From the NCBI RefSeq assembly GCF_015686695.1, contig NZ_JADPMR010000003.1, positions 455,665 through 519,664 of the forward strand: a DNA stretch of 64,000 nucleotides. The letters are read 5' to 3'. The DNA comes from Vibrio nitrifigilis (GTDB taxonomy: Bacteria; Pseudomonadota; Gammaproteobacteria; Enterobacterales; Vibrionaceae). Below, piece after piece: positions 35,246 through 44,223 of the stretch. Each line of letters starts with the position of its first letter. Position 1 is the stretch's first letter. Under the pieces are notes generated by a model. It made no database searches. It saw nothing but the letters and a program-made list of their open reading frames with translations, and was not told the DNA's origin. The position numbers and the translations under genes were made by a program.

Positions 35246-35653
35246 TTAATGCAGGGAAGAACCGGTATCCAGCAAATCAAATTGGGGGACTGGTGCTTGA
35301 GTTGATTTCTCAAACTTACGCTGCAGTTTCTGCTGTTTTTTTGCCAATTTTTGCTGTTTCTTTAATAACTTATTTAGTTTTTTATATTGCTTACGCTGCT
35401 TTTTAAGCCCTTTCTTTGCCAGCTTAAATGCCTTTTTATTCGGGGTTGGCAGTACAGACTGTTCTTCTTGCTTGGTGTCAGCGACTTGTACCTGTGCTTT
35501 TTCTATACGAATGGGCTTACATAAGTTCGCTTTGTTACATGACGAGCGTGCACATGAGCGACAAACATAATCCGAAGCAGCAACTAACTGGTTAATTTCA
35601 TCCAATGAGAATGCAATCTCCTGGCGATTCATTTTACAAAAGCGTTTTACCAT
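35246..35653 (-). CDS. Cys-rich, Lys-rich small protein of unknown function
   Basis: A 135-residue protein from the ATG at 35653 (a TTG five codons earlier is possible). Near the N-terminus a C-x2-C-x4-C-x5-C cluster (YVCRSCARSSCNKANLC) could bind zinc or an iron-sulfur cluster. The C-terminal half is very basic, with repeated KLAKK/LKKQ heptad-like units, probably a helical nucleic-acid-binding tail. I know no function for it. It converges on uspA and follows rsmJ. Confidence 0.6.
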   Translation of the reverse strand: MVKRFCKMNRQEIAFSLDEINQLVAASDYVCRSCARSSCNKANLCKPIRIEKAQVQVADTKQEEQSVLPTPNKKAFKLAKKGLKKQRKQYKKLNKLLKKQQKLAKKQQKLQRKFEKSTQAPVPQFDLLDTGSSLH

Positions 35654-35735
35654 TACTGAATTACCCAAATACTACGAGATTCATAGACTGCCATCTCTTT
35701 TGAACATCCCTATCATAGAATCAACATCACCGTAT

Positions 35736-36518
35736 TTATTCTGTCATCGATGATAAGACATAAACATCAAAGCGATTTTTCTTGGTTTCAATTGCCATCG
35801 TCGGTTTTTGCTCAGCCAACCAATCCGCGTAGTCAGGCCTTTTCACGACCACCCGCTTTGTCGCTAACGCTAAAGCAGGTTCTAACAAACTGTCGGCATC
35901 ATTATCTGCCCCAACCAAAGATTGAAAAACTCGCATTTCTTTTTTCACTAAAGCACTTTTCTTTTTGCCTTCTGGATGAGGATACATAGGGTCGAGATAA
36001 ACCACATCAGGCCGCACAAAATTGTCGTCTTTCATTAGTTGAGATAAGGCATCATGACTAGATGCATGCAATAACTGAACGCGCTCTGTTACCCAATGAC
36101 CAATATCTTCATCTTGCTTAGCGCGGTTAATACCATCATCTAACAGCGCAGCAACAACAGGATGTCTCTCGACTAACTGGACACGGCACCCCAGCGACGC
36201 CAGTACAAAGGCATCGCGTCCAAGCCCTGCTGTACCATCTAAAACTGTCGGCATTGCACCTTTATTGAGCCCTGCTGCTTTTGCAATCGCCTGCCCTTTA
36301 CCACCACCGAATTTACGTCGATGAGCAACGGCACCAGAGACCCAGTCAACATAGATAGCCCCTAACTTAGGTTCATCCAATTTACGCAGTTCTAAGCGCT
36401 CATCAGTTAATACCAAAGCAAAGGCACTTGTCTCGTCATGACATAGATTCCAGCGGCTGGCGAGAGCATCTAATTCACCACTTCGCCCTAATGATTCACT
36501 AATCAGTTGTATCTGCAA
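35736..36518 (-). CDS. rsmJ: 16S rRNA (guanine-1516-N2)-methyltransferase
   Basis: SAM-dependent methylation of G1516 in 16S rRNA. It is 260 residues, close to the usual 250. Motifs: GGGKGQAIAKAAGL (about 75-88), SAM-binding VLDGTAGLGRDAFVLASLG (95-113), VERHPV and the catalytic VYLDPMYPHPEGKKKSALVK (DPMYP, about 174). All match E. coli RsmJ (YhiQ). Located near uspA as in enterobacteria. Confidence 0.94.
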   Translation of the reverse strand: MQIQLISESLGRSGELDALASRWNLCHDETSAFALVLTDERLELRKLDEPKLGAIYVDWVSGAVAHRRKFGGGKGQAIAKAAGLNKGAMPTVLDGTAGLGRDAFVLASLGCRVQLVERHPVVAALLDDGINRAKQDEDIGHWVTERVQLLHASSHDALSQLMKDDNFVRPDVVYLDPMYPHPEGKKKSALVKKEMRVFQSLVGADNDADSLLEPALALATKRVVVKRPDYADWLAEQKPTMAIETKKNRFDVYVLSSMTE

Positions 36519-36714
36519 AAATGCACTCCAGTTAGAACCAATAACAACACGCGCAGTTTAGCGGATTTCTTAATGAATACCTATATTCTCCCAAACTAAA
36601 CGGTTATCCGTTGGATAAAATAGATCTGAACATCGATATAAAAAACATCTAAACTCTCTAAAAATAAGGTTTAATTATTCCAATTGATACTACTCTGAAC
36701 AAGGAGATGTTAAG

Positions 36715-36747
36715 ATGGTGAAACCGGTTGTTGAAATTGACAAGTGA
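36715..36747 (+). CDS. Possible 10-residue leader peptide before asnC
   Basis: ATG at 36715 behind a perfect AAGGAG (36701-36706, 8-nt spacing) opens MVKPVVEIDK and stops at TGA 36745-36747, only 4 nt before the asnC ATG. The asnC start itself has a poor ribosome site, so asnC translation could depend on coupling to this short frame. Confidence 0.45.
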   Translation: MVKPVVEIDK

Positions 36748-36751
36748 TAGG

Positions 36752-37222
36752 ATGAATAGCCCAGTGACAGCAATAAAACTCGATGATCTTGATAAAGCCA
36801 TCCTAAAGATTTTAATGGATGACGCTAGAACACCGTATGCAGAAATGGCAAAGCAATTTAATGTTAGCCCAGCAACGATTCATGTTCGCATTGAAAAAAT
36901 GAAAGCTGGGGACATCATCCAAGGAACTGAAGTCGTAGTAAATACGAAAAAACTTGGCTATGACGTATGTTGTTTTATCGGTATTAATTTAAATGCGGCC
37001 CGCGATTATCATTCTGCACTACAAAAATTAAATGCTCTCGATGAAGTTGTTGAGGCTTACTACACGACCGGAGCTTATAATATTTTTGTTAAATTAATGT
37101 GCCGCTCGATAGAAGAATTACAACACGTTTTAATCGATAAGTTGCAAGCTATTGATGAAGTTCAATCAACAGAAACACTTATTTCTTTACAAAATCCGAT
37201 AAGCCGTAATGTGAATCCATAA
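36752..37222 (+). CDS. asnC: AsnC, asparagine-responsive Lrp/AsnC-family regulator
   Basis: A transcription regulator of 156 residues when started at the ATG at 36752; an upstream in-frame TTG at 36728 is less likely. The N-terminal helix-turn-helix AKQFNVSPATIHVRIEKMKA is at about 38-57, then the RAM ligand domain with GYDVCCFIGINL, VVEAYYTTGAYNIF and IDEVQSTETLISLQNPI. These match E. coli AsnC, which activates asparagine synthetase asnA. asnA is not seen next to it here. Confidence 0.92.
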   Translation: MNSPVTAIKLDDLDKAILKILMDDARTPYAEMAKQFNVSPATIHVRIEKMKAGDIIQGTEVVVNTKKLGYDVCCFIGINLNAARDYHSALQKLNALDEVVEAYYTTGAYNIFVKLMCRSIEELQHVLIDKLQAIDEVQSTETLISLQNPISRNVNP

Positions 37223-37252
37223 AAAACCCCAAGTAATATTTGGGGTTTTTTT
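37221..37252. terminator. Bidirectional terminator between asnC and the H-NS-like gene
   Basis: AAAAAACCCCAA and TTGGGGTTTTTTT form a stem with a short loop. A run of T follows on both strands, suited to the two converging genes. Confidence 0.88.
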
Positions 37253-37271
37253 ATAAAATTAATTAAGAGAC

Positions 37272-37556
37272 TTATTTATTATTTAGGTATTTCAATAGTT
37301 CATCTGCAGAAATACCTTGTTCTGCTAGTTCTTTTGCTAGCACACCCACCTGTTCATCTTTTCTTGAATCAATCACTTGTTGAAATTGATAAACTAAGTC
37401 ACGCAAAATGCTTATTGGCACTTGTTTAGCAGCACTGCGAACACGTTCACTACTCTGATTACCTAATTCACTCAGAAGTTTGCCAAACATAACCTTTTCT
37501 GGCGACTCATCAAGTTGTTCTAAAATTCGAGCCATTTCGTAGGTTGTAAGAGACAT
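37272..37556 (-). CDS. Small protein resembling the H-NS oligomerisation domain
   Basis: A 94-residue helical protein. The stretch RDLVYQFQQVIDSRKDEQ followed by LAKELAEQGISADELLKYL resembles the H-NS dimerisation helix and the DGIDPNELL linker. The AT-hook-like DNA-binding domain (TWTGQGR) is absent, and the frame ends with KYLNNK. Truncated H-NS-like proteins of this kind modulate H-NS by mixed oligomers. The resemblance is by eye; it could also be an unrelated Vibrio-specific protein. Confidence 0.5.
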   Translation of the reverse strand: MSLTTYEMARILEQLDESPEKVMFGKLLSELGNQSSERVRSAAKQVPISILRDLVYQFQQVIDSRKDEQVGVLAKELAEQGISADELLKYLNNK

Positions 37557-37662
37557 TTATTATGATTCCAACGTAATAATTAATAGGAACATTAAAACCA
37601 TTAATATATTAATGGTTTTAACTTAATTAAATAATCGGGAAGGTAATTTACCTTTCCTAAAA

Positions 37663-38862
37663 CTAAGGCTCAAGCACCCATTGATGCCATTTACGTCCCA
37701 CACCAGAAAACATAATTAATAAGGCGGGAACAACAAGCCACATCTGTATGGCAATAAGCCAATACGGTGTCATTTCTAAGTTTTGCACTAGAGCGACAAT
37801 CAAACCAGACCCGCTCATCTGGAATAGCCCTAGAAGAGCAGCCGCTGTCCCTGCTTTATCTCCGAATGGGGCTAGCGCTTTACCAGCGGCAGCGCCAAGA
37901 ATCCACGCAAATCCAACCGATGAAATAAATATAGGCAACATAAAACGAAATGCAGTCTGATCAGACGATAATATTACCATTAGAACACCTGATAGACCTA
38001 TTAATAATATACCGAACGTTATCGACCGATGAGTTCCTATTTTATCCATCATGGATGGCGCTGTTAAGCAAGCAACAATATTAACGATAGCATTAATTCC
38101 GAACCAGAAAGTGAATTGGTCCATGGACAAACCGATCTGCTGCATTAGCACTAGAGGTGCAGAAGTGACATACGCCAAAATAACGCCCATTGACAACATA
38201 CACAACCCTGCATGGAATAAAAATGAAGGATTTTTGATAACATCCCAATATCGAGTGAGATTAAATGTCGATAAACCGCTTTGTTGAGAAGGATTGGTTT
38301 CGCGTAAACTGAACCACATTAACGAACCTGAAACGAGCGCAAAACACACCATAAAGGAAAAATTAGCCCGCCAACTATAATGCTGAGTTAACCAGCTCCC
38401 CAGAATTGGGGCTAACGCAGGAATAAAACAGATAGCACCGTTCAGATAGCTGATCATCTTGCCACTTTTTTCAGGGCCAAATACATCTCGAACAGTCGCA
38501 AAGGCTGCCACTGTTGTTGCACATGCACCAAATCCTTGTAATAGACGAGCAGTAAGCATCCACTCCATGGTCTGCGCGCTCCATGCAAGTAATGCACTGG
38601 CAGAATAGATAACCACCCCTGTCAAAGCAACATAGCGACGACCAAAGCGATCCGCTAATGGTCCTGCGAATAGCTGGCCAACCCCCATGGTAAACAAAAA
38701 GCCTGTGATTGTGTATTTTGCCATCGCATGTTCCACGTGAAACGTAGAAGAAATCAATGGTAAGGCTGGAAGATATATATCAATCGCTAATGGACTAAAT
38801 AACACTAATAACGTCAGAAGAATCATCTGATACTTGGTGTTGGTTGCCGTGTTTTTTCTCAC
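37663..38862 (-). CDS. Bcr/CflA-family multidrug efflux transporter (MFS)
   Basis: A 399-residue inner-membrane protein with 12 hydrophobic segments. Family features are FSPLAIDIYLPALP in TM1, the MFS motif A GPLADRFGRRYVALTG between TM2 and TM3, and ARLLQGFGACATTVAAFATV in TM4. It probably exports drugs or sulfonamide-like compounds by proton antiport. It is divergent from a LysR-family gene 115 bp away, the usual regulator arrangement. A parS-like sequence lies inside the coding region at 38729-38744. Confidence 0.88.
   Translation of the reverse strand: MRKNTATNTKYQMILLTLLVLFSPLAIDIYLPALPLISSTFHVEHAMAKYTITGFLFTMGVGQLFAGPLADRFGRRYVALTGVVIYSASALLAWSAQTMEWMLTARLLQGFGACATTVAAFATVRDVFGPEKSGKMISYLNGAICFIPALAPILGSWLTQHYSWRANFSFMVCFALVSGSLMWFSLRETNPSQQSGLSTFNLTRYWDVIKNPSFLFHAGLCMLSMGVILAYVTSAPLVLMQQIGLSMDQFTFWFGINAIVNIVACLTAPSMMDKIGTHRSITFGILLIGLSGVLMVILSSDQTAFRFMLPIFISSVGFAWILGAAAGKALAPFGDKAGTAAALLGLFQMSGSGLIVALVQNLEMTPYWLIAIQMWLVVPALLIMFSGVGRKWHQWVLEP
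38729..38744. other. parS-like site (imperfect)
   Basis: TGTTCCACGTGAAACG differs from the 16-bp parS TGTTTCACGTGAAACA at two positions. It lies within the efflux gene (read as FHVEHA). Taken with the two perfect sites at 49154 and 52897, this may be a weaker ParB site. Confidence 0.5.
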
Positions 38863-38977
38863 AGGCTGAGCTCCTAAGATAACTAAAGTAGGCGAAGTGC
38901 TGGCGCATGATAGTCGAATGATGTTATGAATAACAATGGCATATTGTCATTCCTATTATTCCTAATTGGAAATTCAT

Positions 38978-39937
38978 ATGAAGGTAGAAAAACTCGCGCG
39001 TATTGACCTAAATTTATTGGTCTGTCTTAAGGTGCTTACCGAAGAGTTAAGCGTTACCAGGGCAGCAAACAGGCTCTACTTAAGCCAATCAGCCGTCAGT
39101 AAATCTCTAGCTAAACTCAGAGAACAATTTGATGACCCTCTCTTTATTCGTACTTCTCATGGGCTAAAAGCGACACCCACCACTATTTACCTAAAACCTA
39201 AATTGGATGCGCTAACCCATCAAATTGAACTCATTACACAACCCATTGAATTTGATCCATCAACTAGTGAATATCACTTCCAACTTGCAGCGGTAGAAAG
39301 CGTTTATCCCTTATTACTTCCTCATTTTTTACCTGCGTTGTTCCAACATGGTCCAAACCTTAATATCAGCACTCACGCTTGGAATAATGACACTCTACAA
39401 AAATTACAATTGGGGGAGCTGGATTTAGGTATCATAGGTCGAGATGTGGATATTAACGATTCACGAATCACACTACCCATTCCAGAAAATATATGTTCAG
39501 AAGAGATCTATCGAGATACGCAAAAATGTGTCGTACGCCGAGGACACCCTATACTTGATCGAGAATGGAATTTGGAAAGCTACCTATCAGTGCGACATGT
39601 TCAAGTTCGTTATGATGGCAATGACCGTTGGCTTTTGGACTTCCGCCTGGCTGATTTAGGACAAGAACGAGATATCGGTATCACCGTACCTGATCATAAT
39701 AGTGCGGCAATTTTGTGTACTTATACCGATTTTATCTTTACCGCTCCCAGTCATTTCACTCGAGCAATCGCCGAGCAACTCGATCTTGTTGAACTCCCCT
39801 TGCCTATGGACTTTCCTCCGATGGCTTATGCACTATTTTGGAGCCAAGAAAGAGAAAACGATCAAGCGCTAATTTGGCTAAGAAAACTGATAAAAGGAAA
39901 TACAGCACATCTGCAACACAATCATGATAAATCCTAG
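38978..39937 (+). CDS. LysR-family transcriptional regulator
   Basis: A 319-residue regulator from the ATG at 38978; a TTG four codons earlier is possible but less likely. The N-terminal helix-turn-helix RAANRLYLSQSAVSKSLAKL (about 29-48) is followed by DDPLFIRTSHGLKATP and a periplasmic-binding-like ligand domain. It is closest to the NodD/LeuO-like branch (RIDLNLLVCLKVL start). The divergent drug transporter gene is the likely target. Ligand unknown. Confidence 0.85.
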   Translation: MKVEKLARIDLNLLVCLKVLTEELSVTRAANRLYLSQSAVSKSLAKLREQFDDPLFIRTSHGLKATPTTIYLKPKLDALTHQIELITQPIEFDPSTSEYHFQLAAVESVYPLLLPHFLPALFQHGPNLNISTHAWNNDTLQKLQLGELDLGIIGRDVDINDSRITLPIPENICSEEIYRDTQKCVVRRGHPILDREWNLESYLSVRHVQVRYDGNDRWLLDFRLADLGQERDIGITVPDHNSAAILCTYTDFIFTAPSHFTRAIAEQLDLVELPLPMDFPPMAYALFWSQERENDQALIWLRKLIKGNTAHLQHNHDKS

Positions 39938-40082
39938 TTGTACTCGCAGTGTTGCCAATTGCACCCGATCTGCAAAAAGAGTAGCTTATACCTTCTGGTC
40001 ACAGACAACCCATACATAATAGAGATCACTAGATCTCAATGCATTTATAGTCATAAGGACTGTCTTTAAAGGATATTTTCAG

Positions 40083-41876
40083 ATGCAACCATCTACTTCA
40101 CAACGTGTCGAAGCGCTTCGCGACTGGATGACACAACATCAACTTGACGCGATCATTATTCCCCATGAAGACGAATATTTGGGTGAATATGTCCCTGAAC
40201 ATAACGAACGCCTGCAATGGCTGACGGGATTCACTGGCTCAGCTGGTGCCGCTGTGATAACTAAAGATAAAGCGGCTATTTTTGTTGATGGTCGTTATAC
40301 GGTTCAAGTTCGTAAACAAGTACCAGCAAATTTATTTGAATATCGACACCTTGTCGAAGAACCTTATTTAGAGTGGTTACTTAAAGAACTTCCTGCAGAC
40401 AGCAAAGTTGGCTTTGATCCCAAAATGCACCGAGCTAGCTGGCTGACAGCGGCCCAAAAAACACTCGGAGGCGAACTAGAATTGAGCAGCACTGCGACCA
40501 ACGCAGTTGATGATCTCTGGTTAGACCGCCCTGCACCCGTCGTATCACCGATGCGTCTTATGGGCGATGAGTTGGTTGGGACCAATAGTGCTACCAAACG
40601 TAAGACCATTGCCGATATTCTTAAAAAGAAAAAGGCAGACTGCGCGATTTTAACCGAGCTTGATTCAATTTGTTGGTTATTGAATATTCGTGGTCTCGAT
40701 GTCTCTCGCTTACCGGTCTTGCTTTCTCATGCCATCATTTACAATGATTCTCGCGTCGACTTCTTCCTCGATCCTGAACGTGTTGCAAATCACTTTGATG
40801 AACATGTGGGAGAAGGCGTCCAAGTTCATCATCCTGAACAATTGGCCAGTACTATCGCTAAATTAACAAACAAAAAGGTTATCGTAGACCCAGCCACCAG
40901 CAACGCATGGTTTACGCTTTCTTTGCAAAATGCCGGTGCTGAAATCATTAATGATGCCGATCCATGTTTAATGCCTAAAGCGGCAAAAAATCCAACCGAA
41001 ATCGCAGGTATGAAGGCATGTCATATTCGTGATGGCGCAGCTATGGTGAAATTCTTGTCATGGTTAGACAAACAAGTAGAGTTAGGTGTAACGCTTGATG
41101 AAGCCATGGTATCAGATACATTACAAGCATTTAGAGAACTAGACCCTACACTAGCAGACCTTAGCTTTGACACCATTTCTGCCGCAGCTAGCAACGCCGC
41201 TATGTGCCATTACAACCACATTAACCAACCGAAACCCGGCCAATTAGAACTCAATACGCTCTACCTTGTTGACTCCGGCGGTCAATATATTGATGGAACA
41301 ACCGATATCACACGTACAGTCGCCATCGGTAATATTCCTCAAGAGATGAAGCAACAATATACGTTAGTTCTTAAAGGGCACATTGCGCTAGCAAAGGCAC
41401 GTTTTCCGAAAGGAACATGTGGGCATCACCTTGATGTCCTAGCACGCCAATATTTGTGGGCTAACGGTTATGATTTTGACCACGGTACTGGTCATGGTGT
41501 GGGTCACTTCCTAAGTGTTCACGAAGGGCCGCAAAGAATCGGCAAAGCGGTGAACAACTTTCCGTTTGAACCGGGAATGGTGTTATCTAATGAACCAGGT
41601 TATTACCGCGCAGATGGTTTTGGTATTCGTATCGAAAACCTTGAACTGGTTGTTAATGTTGAAACCAATGGTGATTTCAACGTTATGGGTTTTGAAGCGC
41701 TGACTCGTTGCCCTATCGATACTCGAGCAATCGATACAAACCTTCTCACTAAGCCAGAATTAGCATGGCTAAATGATTACCACCAAACAGTATGGGATGA
41801 TGTTAGCCCACTGGTTGAAGGTGATGTTAAAGAGTGGCTAAAACAAGCAACACAGCCTTTATTGCACAACGATTAA
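40083..41876 (+). CDS. Aminopeptidase P family metallopeptidase (M24B)
   Basis: A 597-residue cytoplasmic Xaa-Pro aminopeptidase with the three-domain layout of eukaryote-like APP: two creatinase-like N-terminal domains and a C-terminal pita-bread fold. Metal ligands visible are the two Asp in LVDSGGQYIDGTTDITRT, His in GTGHGVGHFLSVHEGP and Glu in LSNEPGYYRADG plus the IRIENLEL Glu. An AAGGATATTTTCAG leader precedes the ATG. A single-gene unit with its own terminator. Confidence 0.9.
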   Translation: MQPSTSQRVEALRDWMTQHQLDAIIIPHEDEYLGEYVPEHNERLQWLTGFTGSAGAAVITKDKAAIFVDGRYTVQVRKQVPANLFEYRHLVEEPYLEWLLKELPADSKVGFDPKMHRASWLTAAQKTLGGELELSSTATNAVDDLWLDRPAPVVSPMRLMGDELVGTNSATKRKTIADILKKKKADCAILTELDSICWLLNIRGLDVSRLPVLLSHAIIYNDSRVDFFLDPERVANHFDEHVGEGVQVHHPEQLASTIAKLTNKKVIVDPATSNAWFTLSLQNAGAEIINDADPCLMPKAAKNPTEIAGMKACHIRDGAAMVKFLSWLDKQVELGVTLDEAMVSDTLQAFRELDPTLADLSFDTISAAASNAAMCHYNHINQPKPGQLELNTLYLVDSGGQYIDGTTDITRTVAIGNIPQEMKQQYTLVLKGHIALAKARFPKGTCGHHLDVLARQYLWANGYDFDHGTGHGVGHFLSVHEGPQRIGKAVNNFPFEPGMVLSNEPGYYRADGFGIRIENLELVVNVETNGDFNVMGFEALTRCPIDTRAIDTNLLTKPELAWLNDYHQTVWDDVSPLVEGDVKEWLKQATQPLLHND

Positions 41877-41899
41877 CCACCCTTCATTCTTAATTCAAT

Positions 41900-41934
41900 C
41901 CCTTAGTGCTTTGTGCACTGAGGGATTTTTTTTT
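41900..41934 (+). terminator. Rho-independent terminator after the aminopeptidase gene
   Basis: CCCTTAGTGC and GCACTGAGGG (one G-T pair) form a 10-bp stem with a 5-nt loop, followed by nine T after one A. The region 41935-42142 beyond is the AT-rich bet operon promoter. Confidence 0.9.
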
Positions 41935-42142
41935 ATCTATATACCCAACCATCTCACCTCTAATAATTTAAAGTTATTAAAAAATTTTACAATCACACAT
42001 AAACCACTGATTAACAATACTTAAAAACACTTTTTAGACATAAAAATGACAACATTTCGTTAAAATTTAATTTGAGATCTAAACATTATATGCGTAAGCT
42101 TATATTTAATTAACCGTTCAATAAAAATTAAAAGGAATGGAT

Positions 42143-42745
42143 ATGCCAAAGGTTGGGATGCCAGAAGTACGTAAACCACAACTTGTCAAAGCAACGATGA
42201 CTGTTATCGAGCGTGTTGGATTGCATGCTGCAAGTATTGCTTTGATCAGCAGAGAGGCAGGCGTGTCTACCGGCATCATTAATCATTACTTTGGCGGCAA
42301 GCATGGACTGCTTGAAGAAACGATGCGTGCGATATTGCGCGAACATTCACAAACGATAATGACAGCGTTGGCAAAAATACCTAAGCATGCCCATCAAGAG
42401 CGAATTAACGCCATTGTTGAAGCGAACTTCTCAGGTTTTCAAGCCCAAAGTGAAGTTGTAAAAACTTGGCTCGCTTTTTGGTCGTATTCCATGCATGACC
42501 CACAGCTATTACGTCTACAACGAGTTAACGAAAAACGCCTGATTTCACACTTAATGATAGAGCTCAAAGCATTACTACCTATCACTGTTGCACACCAAGT
42601 TGCACAAGGCATAGCAGCGTTAATAGACGGAATCTGGTTACGTGGGGCTTTAAACCCTTTAGGCATTAATACTCAAAAAGCCAAACTCATTATCACCGAT
42701 TATTTAGAACAACAACTAGCGCATCGTGCGCTGGCAACTAATTAG
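42143..42745 (+). CDS. betI: BetI, choline-responsive repressor (TetR family)
   Basis: Represses the bet operon in the absence of choline. It has 200 residues from the ATG at 42143, which has AAGGA at the right spacing; an ATG two codons earlier is too close. The start MPKVGMPEVRKPQLVKATM and the helix-turn-helix ISREAGVSTGIINHYFGGKH (about 35-54) match E. coli BetI. It is the first gene of betIBA-proXWV and 8 nt before betB. Confidence 0.94.
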   Translation: MPKVGMPEVRKPQLVKATMTVIERVGLHAASIALISREAGVSTGIINHYFGGKHGLLEETMRAILREHSQTIMTALAKIPKHAHQERINAIVEANFSGFQAQSEVVKTWLAFWSYSMHDPQLLRLQRVNEKRLISHLMIELKALLPITVAHQVAQGIAALIDGIWLRGALNPLGINTQKAKLIITDYLEQQLAHRALATN

Positions 42746-42753
42746 GCTTAACA

Positions 42754-44214
42754 ATGGAAATAGCATCTTTATACATTAATGGTGAAGCTCGCAAAGCGAC
42801 ATCTAACGAAACATTTACCACTCATAACCCTGCTACAGGCGAAGCAATTGCCGTCTTAGGTCAAGCCAGTGAACAAGATGTGCAAGATGCAGTTCAATCT
42901 GCACAAGAAGGCTTTAAAGTGTGGTCAGCTATGTCTGCGACTGAACGCAGCCGAATCTTGCTCAAAGCGGTAGCAATTTTACGCGAACGTAACGATGAGT
43001 TAGCAGAACTTGAAGTCTTAGATACTGGTAAGCCACTACAAGAAGCAAACTGTGTTGACATTGTTACTGGTGCCGATGTTATCGAATACTTCGCAGGACT
43101 AGCCCCTGCACAAGAAGGCGCGCAACAACCTCTTTCTGAGAGCCAATTTTTTTATACCCGTAAAGAGCCTTTAGGTATCTGTGCTGGTATCGGTGCTTGG
43201 AACTACCCAATTCAAATTGCGATGTGGAAATCAGCTCCAGCTCTAGCAGCAGGAAATGCAATGATCTTCAAACCATCAGAAGAAACGCCTCTTACTGCTC
43301 TGAAACTCGCGGAAATCTTTACTGAAGCTGGCGTACCTAACGGTGTATTCAACGTTGTTCAAGGTGATGGCCGTGTTGGCCAAATGCTCACAGGTCACCC
43401 AGACATTGCGAAAGTATCGTTCACAGGTGAAGTGGGTACGGGTAAAAAAGTAATGAGTGCAAGTGCACAAACACTCAAGTCAGTAACGATGGAACTGGGC
43501 GGTAAATCTCCACTTATCATTTTTGATGATGCCCAAATTGACCAAGCGGTTTCTGTTGCAATGATGGCTAACTTCTATACCCAAGGCGAAGTATGTACTA
43601 ACGGTACTCGTGTTTTCGTTCATGAAAAGATCTACGACAAATTTGTGGCACAACTTAAAGAGCGCACTGAAAAGCTGATCATCGGCGATCCGATGGATCT
43701 AAACACTCAGGTCGGTGCTCTTATTTCTAAAAAACACTTAGAGAAAGTACTCGAGTTTATTGAGAACGGTAAAAACAGCGCAGCCACCCTACTCACAGGT
43801 GGATACCAAGTGACAGAAAACGGTTTAGATAAAGGTAACTTTGTTGCCCCAACTGTATTTGCAGACTGTACCGATGATATGGATTTCGTGAAATATGAAA
43901 TCTTCGGCCCAATCATGGCTGTTCTTAAATTCTCTGATGAAGAAGAAGTTATCGCACGTGCTAACAACACCGACTACGGTCTTGCAGCAGGTGTTTTCAC
44001 TCAAAACCTATCTAGAGCTCACCGTGTAATCCACCAGCTCGAAGCCGGTATCTGCTGGATTAATACTTGGGGTGACTCCCCTGCGCAAATGCCTGTCGGT
44101 GGTTACAAACTATCAGGTGTGGGTCGCGAAAATGGTGTTGAAACACTCAATCACTATACGCAAACCAAGAGTGTTCTGATTGAACTGAACGAGTTTGTTG
44201 GGCCATACGCTTAA
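42754..44214 (+). CDS. betB: Betaine-aldehyde dehydrogenase
   Basis: Oxidises betaine aldehyde to glycine betaine with NAD(P)+, the second step of osmoprotectant synthesis. It is 486 residues, the normal length. Motifs: GAWNYPIQIAMWKSAPALAA, cofactor loop FTGEVGTGKKV, general base in MELGGKSPL and catalytic Cys in GEVCTNGTRVF (about 284). Stop at 44214 and betA start are 10 nt apart, with an AAGGAGG ribosome site between. Confidence 0.96.
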   Translation: MEIASLYINGEARKATSNETFTTHNPATGEAIAVLGQASEQDVQDAVQSAQEGFKVWSAMSATERSRILLKAVAILRERNDELAELEVLDTGKPLQEANCVDIVTGADVIEYFAGLAPAQEGAQQPLSESQFFYTRKEPLGICAGIGAWNYPIQIAMWKSAPALAAGNAMIFKPSEETPLTALKLAEIFTEAGVPNGVFNVVQGDGRVGQMLTGHPDIAKVSFTGEVGTGKKVMSASAQTLKSVTMELGGKSPLIIFDDAQIDQAVSVAMMANFYTQGEVCTNGTRVFVHEKIYDKFVAQLKERTEKLIIGDPMDLNTQVGALISKKHLEKVLEFIENGKNSAATLLTGGYQVTENGLDKGNFVAPTVFADCTDDMDFVKYEIFGPIMAVLKFSDEEEVIARANNTDYGLAAGVFTQNLSRAHRVIHQLEAGICWINTWGDSPAQMPVGGYKLSGVGRENGVETLNHYTQTKSVLIELNEFVGPYA

Positions 44215-44223
44215 GGAGGCAGG

